Positions 1-5,612 of a stretch of 8,000 nucleotides of DNA are shown piece by piece. Within the stretch, counting starts at the first letter, position 1. Each line of letters opens with the position of its first letter. The notes under the pieces were generated by a model. It worked only from the letters and a program-made list of their open reading frames with translations. It was not told the origin of the DNA and made no database searches. A program made the position numbers and the translations under genes. This DNA comes from an uncultured Clostridia bacterium (GTDB lineage Bacteria; Bacillota; Clostridia; Saccharofermentanales; DTU023). The stretch lies in contig CAKZWV010000051.1 of assembly GCA_937922005.1 (NCBI GenBank), positions 1-8,000 of the forward strand, in the 5' to 3' direction.

Positions 1-3
1 CAT
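1..3 (-). CDS. start codon of a minus-strand gene running off the left edge
   Basis: Only the initiating ATG (complement of bases 1-3) lies in the window, so nothing can be said about the product. The call rests on context. An AGGGAGG ribosome binding site (complement of 10-16) sits 6 bases before the ATG. A well-formed promoter lies a further ~20 bases upstream. No open frame is visible beyond the start codon. Confidence 0.6.
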
Positions 4-34
4 TGGGAGCCTCCCTGAAAGGAAATATAACATA

Positions 35-63
35 AGTGTACCAAAGTGGACAAAATAAGTCAA
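35..63 (-). promoter_or_regulatory. sigma-A-type promoter of the leftward gene
   Basis: Read on the minus strand, a TTGACT -35 box (58-63) is separated by exactly 17 bases from a TACACT -10 box (35-40). A TGG just before the -10 gives an extended -10. Transcription would start near base 28 and leave a leader of about 25 bases carrying AGGGAGG before the ATG at 3. The box quality and spacing make this one of the better promoters in the window. Confidence 0.72.
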
Positions 64-181
64 TAGGTAAAGGCAAATTTTTCCTGATATCTTAGGCTTT
101 TTGGGTAAAAATATTTTTTTATTTACCGAAAGTCAGGAGATAAAGTTAACATAATAGGGCTATCTGATATTGCAGAAAATA

Positions 182-216
182 AATCCCGGACCCACTAGAA
201 AAGTGGATCCGGGATT
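182..216 (-). terminator. rho-independent terminator, probably for pepC-YitT transcription
   Basis: Bases 182-190 pair perfectly with 208-216. One C-A mismatch (191/207) follows, then five more pairs (192-196 with 202-206) close a 5-base AGAAA loop. On the minus strand the stem is followed by the T-rich run TTTATTTTC, so it best terminates leftward transcription coming from the YitT gene, whose stop is about 145 bases upstream. The plus-strand side (ATTTGTT) is weaker, but some bidirectional use is possible. Confidence 0.75.
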
Positions 217-298
217 ATTTGTTAGGGTGAAAAGCTGAAAGACGGCCAGGAGGCTCGCTTCGAAGAGCTTTGCCCAACTTAGATGGCAGCTTCCTAAA

Positions 299-346
299 GG
301 CTGTCACAAGCGCTCAGGAGAAGGCCGTCACAAGCGCTCGGGAAGC
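299..346. repeat. 24-bp imperfect tandem repeat, two copies
   Basis: Two adjacent 24-base units (299-322 and 323-346) share the core GTCACAAGCGCTC with a few substitutions. They lie just past the stop codon of the YitT gene and before its likely terminator, so they would sit in the 3' untranslated part of that transcript. Each unit contains the palindrome AGCGCT. The flanks also resemble each other: GCTTTGCCC near 257 and GCTTGCCC near 345. This suggests local duplication. Confidence 0.7.
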
Positions 347-359
347 TTGCCCTAGCTGC

Positions 360-1424
360 CTAGAAAGAGCTCCTAAAGCCCCGACCGATGATCTGGCTGG
401 TATTTTGAATCAGCATGAAGGCGTGGGGATCCACGGTTTTCACGTGGTCGCGGAGGCTCACAGCCTCGAAACTATTGACGACAGTAATAATGACCGTCTT
501 GGCTTCTCCGCTGTAGTAGCCCCGGGCACTAAAGAGGGTCACCCCCCGATCCAATTCAACCGTAATGTAGTCGCTGATGGCCTTGCCTTCGGTTGTGATA
601 ATCATAAAGGCCTTTACCCGATTGAGGGCGTCGATCACGGAATCAACAATCAGCCCCTTGGTCAAAAGGCCCATGACCGACATGAGGGCCGTCTCCAGAT
701 CAAATATGAAAAAGCTTCCCAGGGTAATTAGGACATCCGAGACCAAAAGAGCCTTGCCGATATCGAGGGAACTATATTTTTGCACGATCATGGCAACAAT
801 ATCGGTTCCGCCCGAGGAGGCCTTCTTATTGAAGAGGATCGCCGAACCCGCAGCCGGCAGGAGGACGGCATAGGTCATCTCGAGGAGGGGCATAGAAGTC
901 AGTGGTCCCTTGAGGGGCACCAACCATTCCAACAAGGCCAGTTCAACCGTAAAAATCGAACTGGCGTAGAGGGTGCGCGCCCCAAAGCCCTTCCCAAAAA
1001 CCATAAAACCTATGGCCAACAAGATGATATTTAAGATATTCGAGATGGTTGTCGCAGAAATCGGCACAAAAGGAGCCAAAAGCACGGCAATACCCGAAAC
1101 CCCTCCCATGGCAAAGTGATTGGGATATTTGAAAAAATAGACGCCACAAGCAAGGATGATGGTACCCAGGTTGATAATCCAAAAATCCTGCCAGCTAAAG
1201 ACCTTCTTACCCGCATCTAAGGGGGGTTTGGACTGTCTTGCCTCACCCTCATAGTGGAGGTAGGACTTGGGCTTACTGGGATCGCCTCCTGTCAAGTCCG
1301 GCATGGAGCGCAGGGCGTCTTCTTCCGGGAGCGCTTGGTTTAGTTTCTTAGCGTCTTGAACCTTGGTGTCTTGAACCTTGGCGTCTTGAACCTTGGTGTT
1401 TTGCATCTTATTGGCTGTTTTCAT
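360..1424 (-). CDS. YitT-family (DUF161/DUF2179) membrane protein with N-terminal extension
   Basis: Predicted 354-residue integral membrane protein. After a hydrophilic tail of about 87 residues come the YitT-family core (from roughly FSWQDFWIINLG) with five or six hydrophobic segments, the landmarks ANH-like YPNHFAMGGVSGIA and KKASSGGTDIVAMI, and a C-terminal DUF2179 domain (ITTEGKAISDYI, then a GYYSGEAKTVI strand). The family is widespread in Bacillota and its transport role is poorly defined, so no function is assigned. Usual members are about 280-290 residues; the excess is the tail, which contains VQDAK/VQDTK repeats. Start choice: a TTG at 1475 would overlap pepC but has no ribosome binding site. 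The ATG at 1424 has a weak GGAAG five bases upstream and begins 23 bases after the pepC stop. A later Met is also possible. It is probably cotranscribed with pepC. Confidence 0.88.
   Translation of the reverse strand: MKTANKMQNTKVQDAKVQDTKVQDAKKLNQALPEEDALRSMPDLTGGDPSKPKSYLHYEGEARQSKPPLDAGKKVFSWQDFWIINLGTIILACGVYFFKYPNHFAMGGVSGIAVLLAPFVPISATTISNILNIILLAIGFMVFGKGFGARTLYASSIFTVELALLEWLVPLKGPLTSMPLLEMTYAVLLPAAGSAILFNKKASSGGTDIVAMIVQKYSSLDIGKALLVSDVLITLGSFFIFDLETALMSVMGLLTKGLIVDSVIDALNRVKAFMIITTEGKAISDYITVELDRGVTLFSARGYYSGEAKTVIITVVNSFEAVSLRDHVKTVDPHAFMLIQNTSQIIGRGFRSSF
1351..1410 (-). repeat. 15-bp coding tandem repeat in the YitT N-terminal tail
   Basis: Three near-identical 15-base units (1351-1365, 1366-1380, 1381-1395) and a degenerate fourth (1396-1410) differ mainly at an alternating gcg/gtg start. 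In the minus-strand reading frame they encode K-V-Q-D-A/T pentapeptides. The repeat is in frame, so gain or loss of units would lengthen or shorten the cytoplasmic tail without breaking the protein. Confidence 0.85.
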
Positions 1425-1447
1425 GGCATCTTCCAGGTCAGTTCCCC

Positions 1448-2803
1448 CTAGCGGGTTGCCGATAACATCTTGCAAAGGATATCGTAATACTCAAATTGGA
1501 TGGGATCCTGATCGAGGCCCTTGAGGAATTCGTCACTCACAAAAGCCTTGTCGACGATGAGCTCATAGGCATACTCTTCAAACCAGTCATTGGACATGGA
1601 GAAGATCCCCTTGGAGCCAACTTCATCGCCCCAAGAGTTCTCGACCTTCCAGCGAAGGGGCTTCCCATCGGCGTCACACTCGACTCCGGTGATATTCATA
1701 GCATGGGTAGCATTCGAATAATCACAGATGAGGCGGTCCTCCTTGGTGAAGGGGATGACGGGGGGCAGGATCTCCTCATAATTGTGGAGATCCGTATCCA
1801 GGATGCCCAGCTTGCGGTTCGAATCTTTTCCTACATCGCAGGCAAACCAAGTAGGCTTACCAGCCTTGATGCTCTTTAGCAGGGCCTTGACCATCTCCTC
1901 CATAGGCACATTCAAAGCCTTGTAGGGGACCCCGTAAATGCTCGTGGCAAATTCCGACTCTAGGACTCGGCCCTGAGGATACTTGTGGCGGGGGTCGGCA
2001 ACCAAGGTAATCTTTTCATCGAGCACCTCGTCACCAATGTATTTCTCATAAAAGGCCATGGGGGTCAGGTTCCGGTCTACATGGACCTTCTTATCCTTAT
2101 CCCGGTAATGGAAATCAAAGGACTTAATCGGCTCTCCAAAGACCTTGACGCAGATATTATAAATATCGGCCAGAGCCTCTTTCTTTACCTTCCGCAAATC
2201 TTCCTCTTCCTTGCCTTCCTTGGCCATCGCCCGGATCTTCATGGCATAGGCCTTGATCCGACGGTCAATCTGCTCCGAGAAAGGATCCGAATTCGTAGGA
2301 TGGTAGGTATCTGGCATGGCCGACTTCGGCACCATCCCATACTTTTTCACTAGGGACTTGAAGAAGTGCCAATAGCCCCCATCTTGAACGGAGGGGAAGT
2401 CAAAGAGGGCGTGGAACAGGCGAGAATCATCCGGCTCGTCGACGGTCTCGATGACCCGCTCCAGGAAACTATTGGACTTTTCCAATTTATCATAGAAATA
2501 CAGGTAGGACTGGGCAAATTCCAGATTTTCTACATTCAATTTATCTATGACAGCTCCCCGCAGCATGTTGAGAGAGGCAAAAATCCAGCAACGTCCACTC
2601 TTTTTCTGGTTGGTGATGTCGCCTTGCTTGCACTCATCGGTAAAAAAGAAATCATGGGCCCGGAGACACTCAGGATTCTGAGCGCTATCATCGATGCCCA
2701 CCGTCGCGATGGCCCCAGCCACCGCCTCATTCTTAGGATCTTTATGGTATTGCTTAGAAAAATCTTCCAGCATCTCTACACTTATACTTTTTTTATCGAT
2801 CAT
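1448..2803 (-). CDS. pepC: aminopeptidase C (C1 papain-like, bleomycin hydrolase family)
   Basis: 451-residue cytosolic cysteine aminopeptidase, the usual length for PepC. It removes N-terminal residues from peptides and in the family works as a hexameric barrel. The catalytic set is complete: the oxyanion-hole Gln66 and nucleophile Cys72 in NQKKSGRCWIFA, His367 in NATHAMNITGV, and Asn389 in WKVENSWG. No signal peptide is seen. The ATG at 2803 has AAGGAGG seven bases upstream and an extended -10 promoter beyond it. The stop lies 23 bases before the YitT-family start, so the two are likely cotranscribed. One oddity: family members commonly end in a short tail resembling WDPMGALA, whereas this one ends YYDILCKMLSATR. 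In the family the C-terminal residues reach into the active site and set exopeptidase behaviour, so the tail may matter. Confidence 0.95.
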   Translation of the reverse strand: MIDKKSISVEMLEDFSKQYHKDPKNEAVAGAIATVGIDDSAQNPECLRAHDFFFTDECKQGDITNQKKSGRCWIFASLNMLRGAVIDKLNVENLEFAQSYLYFYDKLEKSNSFLERVIETVDEPDDSRLFHALFDFPSVQDGGYWHFFKSLVKKYGMVPKSAMPDTYHPTNSDPFSEQIDRRIKAYAMKIRAMAKEGKEEEDLRKVKKEALADIYNICVKVFGEPIKSFDFHYRDKDKKVHVDRNLTPMAFYEKYIGDEVLDEKITLVADPRHKYPQGRVLESEFATSIYGVPYKALNVPMEEMVKALLKSIKAGKPTWFACDVGKDSNRKLGILDTDLHNYEEILPPVIPFTKEDRLICDYSNATHAMNITGVECDADGKPLRWKVENSWGDEVGSKGIFSMSNDWFEEYAYELIVDKAFVSDEFLKGLDQDPIQFEYYDILCKMLSATR

Positions 2804-2834
2804 ACATTTTCCTCCTTATGACTCGATCAGCAAT

Positions 2835-2863
2835 ATTGTAACAAATGATCCCTGAAATGCCAA
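2835..2863 (-). promoter_or_regulatory. promoter of pepC
   Basis: On the minus strand, TTGGCA (2858-2863) is followed after exactly 17 bases by TACAAT (2835-2840), preceded by TGT to make an extended -10. The start of transcription would be near 2828, leaving a short leader with AAGGAGG (2811-2817) before the pepC ATG. The -35 and spacer fall inside an element that recurs upstream of znuA. Confidence 0.65.
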
Positions 2864-2871
2864 AGGCCCCC
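2842..2871. repeat. copy 1 of a ~30-nt element shared with the znuA leader
   Basis: On the plus strand the core reads CAAATGATCCCTGAAATGC, followed by CAAA and a GGCCCCC run. The copy at 7045-7076 has the same order of blocks with mostly transition differences. Here the element overlaps the spacer and -35 of the pepC promoter. Function unknown; a shared operator or a diverged dispersed repeat are both possible, and chance cannot be excluded. Confidence 0.45.
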
Positions 2872-2882
2872 TCGACACCTTA

Positions 2883-2912
2883 TTGACTTTTTTCTTGTCA
2901 ACCCCTTATAAT
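2883..2912 (+). promoter_or_regulatory. promoter of the EamA-type transporter, with inverted repeat over the -35
   Basis: TTGACT (2883-2888) and a perfect TATAAT (2907-2912) are separated by 18 bases. The AGGAGG at 2926-2931 and ATG at 2940 follow closely, so the leader is only about 20 bases. TTGAC (2883-2887) and GTCAA (2897-2901) form an inverted repeat with a T-rich centre over the -35. This could be an operator half-site pair. Confidence 0.72.
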
Positions 2913-2939
2913 TTCCCCCGTAAAAAGGAGGCTACGTCC

Positions 2940-3842
2940 ATGTGGTTAATTTATGCCCTGCTGTGCATGTTGCTTTGGAGCGGGAGCGAACTATTTTGTA
3001 AAATCGGCTGTGTCGAAAAAGAAGAACACTTCTCTTCATGGAAAATGGGGATGGCTGTAGGCCTAGTCATGGGCCTCCACGCCATGTATGGAATATTTGT
3101 TAAAGGAATCCCCATTTCTTGGGGGATCATCCTCCAGTATGCCCCTGTCTCGGCCCTCTATATCGGGTCGATGCTCATCGGTTATCTGGGGCTCAAATAT
3201 ATTGAACTGTCGATTTCGACCCCCATTTGCAACTCGTCGGGCAGCGTCGTCGTCCTGATCTACCTCCTTCTAGGGGAAAAGCCTGGACTGGGGGCCTTGA
3301 TCGGCTTTGCCTTTGCCGCCCTGGGCATTTTATCCCTCAGCTTTGTCACCTATTCAGAGGACGATGAGGCCCGGATCGCCCGTCAGCAGGTGGGCAGCCG
3401 CAAATACGTAAAAAGCCCCTTGGCCATCCTTCTTCCCATCCTCTACTGCATTATTGACGCAGCAGGCACCTTCTGGGATAGCTGGATTCTCAGCCGGGGG
3501 CTTATTCCGGAAGATTCAGCAAACACGGCCTATGAGCTGAGTTTTGCCCTTTTTGGCTTGATTTGCTTCATCATCTTCGTCTCACAAAAGAAAATTACTT
3601 TTAACAAGAAATTAGACCTTTACAAGCTCGGCGGGGCCATCACCGAGACCGGGGGCCAGTTCTTCTACGTCTATGCCCTGGCCGCCAATCCCGTGGCCTC
3701 CACCCCCGTCATCTCCGCCTACTGTGCCGTCTCTCTCATTTGGGCCCACCTCTTCCTTAAAGAAAAGCTAAGCTTTGCCCACTACGTCTCCCTAACCATC
3801 ATCTTCACCGGGATCATTCTCTTGGGAATCTACGGGGAATAA
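2940..3842 (+). CDS. EamA-like DMT-superfamily transporter
   Basis: 300-residue, very hydrophobic protein with about ten predicted membrane segments in two halves, the layout of drug/metabolite transporters (EamA). The first half starts WLIYALLCMLLWSGSELF. A charged loop around residues 140-160 (YSEDDEARIARQQ) separates it from the second half, which ends in the typical TPVISAYCAVSLIWAHLFLKEKLS and a final helix. DMT proteins move small metabolites or amino-acid-like compounds, but sequence alone does not give the substrate here. The ATG at 2940 is chosen because AGGAGG lies eight bases upstream; an earlier in-frame TTG at 2883 falls in the -35 box and cannot be the start. It is divergent from pepC and its 3' end overlaps the end of znuB by 29 bases on the opposite strand. 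Confidence 0.88.
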   Translation: MWLIYALLCMLLWSGSELFCKIGCVEKEEHFSSWKMGMAVGLVMGLHAMYGIFVKGIPISWGIILQYAPVSALYIGSMLIGYLGLKYIELSISTPICNSSGSVVVLIYLLLGEKPGLGALIGFAFAALGILSLSFVTYSEDDEARIARQQVGSRKYVKSPLAILLPILYCIIDAAGTFWDSWILSRGLIPEDSANTAYELSFALFGLICFIIFVSQKKITFNKKLDLYKLGGAITETGGQFFYVYALAANPVASTPVISAYCAVSLIWAHLFLKEKLSFAHYVSLTIIFTGIILLGIYGE

Positions 3843-4740
3843 AGGACAGCCCGTAGGTCCCTAAGAGACACAAGATGACGCTGGCCCCTGCTGGAGTATT
3901 TGCAATAAAGGACAGGGTCAAGCCTCCCCATAGGCCCAGGACGGCTACGACGACGGCCCCTACGAGGACCCCCTTGTAGCTTTTGGCCAGGTTTTGGGCG
4001 GTAATGGCCGGAAGGAAGAGGAGACCCGAGATCAACAGGGCCCCCATGAGGCGCAGACCGAGGAGGATGACCGGAGCCATCAAAAAGGCTAAAAAGACCT
4101 TGGCTCGTTCCGTATTTACCCCACAGGCCTTGGCGAAGGTCTCATCAAAGGTCAGGGCAAAAATCCGGGGGTAGAAGAGGATGTATAAGGCTGGGATCAC
4201 GATGCCCAAGGCCACGGCCCAGGCCACATCTTCTTTCCCCAGGCTCAAGATCGACCCAAAAAGATAGGACGAAATGTTGAGGTTAAGCCCTTGCTTGAGG
4301 GAAATCACAGTCACTCCCAAGGCTAGGGACCCCGTCGCCATGAGGGCGAGGACCGCATCCCCGTGGAGGGCCTGGGCTCCCGTCGGCCGCCTCAAAAGAA
4401 AGATGGCCGCAAGAAGGACCACTGGCAGGGCCAGATAAAAGGGCGATATCTCCCAGACCGTAGCCAGGGCCATGGCCCCAAACGCAACATGGGAAAGGCC
4501 GTCCCCCATAAAAGACAGGTGCTTGACCACCAGGGTCTCCCCCAGGAGGCCCGCACAAATCGCAAGGCAGGTCCCCACTAAAAAGGCCTTGACCATGAAG
4601 GGGTAAGTTAGCATCTCCCCGAGCTCCGACCAGGCCCAAGACAGGGCGACCGGCCGCCCATAAGCTAAGCTCATACACAAAACATTAGCGAACGGCCGCC
4701 CATAAGCTAAGCTCATACACAAAACATTAGCGAACGGCAC
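3814..4740 (-). CDS. znuB: zinc/metal ABC transporter permease (ZnuB/AdcB family)
   Basis: Membrane channel subunit of a metal-ion ABC importer, ABC-3 family. From about residue 43 (MLTYPFMVKAFLVG) the protein matches the family, with around eight hydrophobic segments, the conserved MGDGLSHVAFGAMALA stretch (residues 78-92, His84) and a family-like tail (GTYGLSFIPRRF). The GTG start at 4740 is supported by AAAGGAGG five bases upstream and overlaps the znuC stop by 14 bases, suggesting coupled translation. The oddity is the N-terminus: residues 2-15 and 16-29 are identical 14-residue copies (PFANVLCMSLAYGR), so about 40 residues precede the usual family start. The length is 308 residues, against a typical 260-290. 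A start at Met43 would remove the repeat but has no properly spaced ribosome binding site. Confidence 0.93.
   Translation of the reverse strand: MPFANVLCMSLAYGRPFANVLCMSLAYGRPVALSWAWSELGEMLTYPFMVKAFLVGTCLAICAGLLGETLVVKHLSFMGDGLSHVAFGAMALATVWEISPFYLALPVVLLAAIFLLRRPTGAQALHGDAVLALMATGSLALGVTVISLKQGLNLNISSYLFGSILSLGKEDVAWAVALGIVIPALYILFYPRIFALTFDETFAKACGVNTERAKVFLAFLMAPVILLGLRLMGALLISGLLFLPAITAQNLAKSYKGVLVGAVVVAVLGLWGGLTLSFIANTPAGASVILCLLGTYGLSFIPRRFPRE
4651..4734. repeat. perfect 42-bp tandem duplication at the start of znuB
   Basis: Bases 4651-4692 and 4693-4734 are identical over 42 bases, and the next four bases (4735-4738) begin a third copy. The unit is 14 codons, so the znuB frame is kept. 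The end of znuC, including its TAA stop, falls in the right-hand copy. Complete identity, third positions included, points to a recent duplication or ongoing copy-number change. Confidence 0.95.
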
Positions 4741-5512
4741 GGTCTCCTCCTTTCTGAGCCTCCTGGCCCTGGGTCAGATCGCCCTCCTCATGTCGATGCG
4801 TAAACATCGCAGAATACGGACTTTGCAAATACTCCTCCCTCGTCCCCCAAAAGAGCTGGGTTCCATCGAGCTGGAGGACATGTTTGGCATGGGCCAGGGC
4901 CGCATGCATGTCGTGGCTCACCATGAGGATCGTCACCCCGTGGTGGCGGTTGAGGTCTTCGATGATCGCATACATTTCTTCTGTAGTCCTCGGATCCAGG
5001 CCCGCCACAGGCTCATCCAGCAAAATCAAGTCGGAAGCCGCACAGAGGGCCCGGGCGAGGAGAACCCGCTGTTGCTGGCCCCCCGACAACTCCCGGAAGG
5101 AGCGTCTGGCTAGGTCCTCAATCTGAAGCAGGGCCAACATTTCTTGACAGCGCTCCCGGGCCTTCTTAGGGTAAAAGGGATGCCACCCCAGCTGGTTGAG
5201 GCAGCCCGAAGCCACCACCTCCGACACCAGGGCCGGAAAATCTCGCTGACTCGTCTGCTTTTGCGGGAGGTAAGACATGCGTTTGTCCGCCCCCTCGTAA
5301 AAAACAATCCTCCCCCGGCTCGGCTTTTTCAGGCCCAAAAGCCCCTTCATCAGGGTACTCTTCCCGGCCCCATTACTCCCCACAATGCACAAATAATCCC
5401 CTTCCTCCACGGCAAAATCCACCTGGTCGACCACTACATAATGGTCATAGGAAAAAGACAGATTTTCACAGCGCAGGAGGATTTTGGGAGTGGGATCTGA
5501 TAGCTTTACCAT
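4727..5512 (-). CDS. znuC: zinc/metal ABC transporter ATP-binding protein (ZnuC/AdcC family)
   Basis: 261-residue cytoplasmic ATPase that drives metal import by pairing with ZnuB. All nucleotide-binding motifs are intact and in order: Walker A GSNGAGKST (45-53), Q-loop YLPQ (Gln84), signature LSGGQQQR (142-149), Walker B LILLDEP (162-168) and H-loop VSHD (His200). The YLPQKQ and ASGCLNQLG stretches are typical of metal-type ATPases. The ATG at 5512 has an AGGAGG about 11 bases upstream followed by a G run, so the effective site may be GAGGGG, slightly closer. It lies 100 bases after the znuA stop with no terminator between them, so one operon is likely. The last codons overlap the start of znuB. 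Confidence 0.95.
   Translation of the reverse strand: MVKLSDPTPKILLRCENLSFSYDHYVVVDQVDFAVEEGDYLCIVGSNGAGKSTLMKGLLGLKKPSRGRIVFYEGADKRMSYLPQKQTSQRDFPALVSEVVASGCLNQLGWHPFYPKKARERCQEMLALLQIEDLARRSFRELSGGQQQRVLLARALCAASDLILLDEPVAGLDPRTTEEMYAIIEDLNRHHGVTILMVSHDMHAALAHAKHVLQLDGTQLFWGTREEYLQSPYSAMFTHRHEEGDLTQGQEAQKGGDRAVR
4746..4753 (-). promoter_or_regulatory. ribosome binding site that fixes the GTG start of znuB
   Basis: The minus strand reads AAAGGAGG, then five bases, then GTG at 4740. It lies inside the znuC coding end. It is the only good ribosome binding site near the znuB start, so it argues that the duplicated N-terminal segment is translated. Confidence 0.8.
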
Positions 5513-5612
5513 ATGGCTTCCCCCCTCCTTTTCGTTCGCCTTCCACCGATTCCAAATCGCTTCTCACATTTTCTTTCACATCCACCTGAATTGGACTCTC
5601 TCATTTGTGTCT

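Larger units (their letters stand above)
4..359. other. intergenic region left of the YitT gene
   Basis: This stretch has no convincing gene. It holds the promoter and ribosome binding site of the leftward gene (10-63), an AT-rich segment (about 64-180), a terminator hairpin (182-216) and a 24-bp tandem repeat (299-346). The AT-rich part contains a loose inverted pair, GGTAAA (105-110 region) and TTTACC (121-126 region), of unknown meaning. A plus-strand open frame starting near 270 runs antisense through the YitT gene and is not credible. Confidence 0.6.

Noticed and set aside
270..731. Plus-strand open frame antisense to the YitT-family gene
   Set aside because: No promoter or convincing ribosome binding site and no family-like features. 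It mirrors codon structure of the real gene on the other strand.
1425..1475. YitT-family start at TTG 1475, overlapping pepC
   Set aside because: No ribosome binding site precedes the TTG, and the extra 17 residues come from the pepC end. The ATG at 1424 with GGAAG upstream fits better, though the site is weak.
2883..2939. Transporter start at TTG 2883
   Set aside because: This TTG is the -35 box of the gene's own promoter; it is not transcribed from that promoter. The ATG at 2940 has a good AGGAGG.
4283..5307. Several shorter open frames inside znuB and znuC on both strands
   Set aside because: They lie fully within genes carrying intact ABC-transporter motifs and show Pro/Gly/Arg-rich composition typical of shifted frames in GC-rich DNA.
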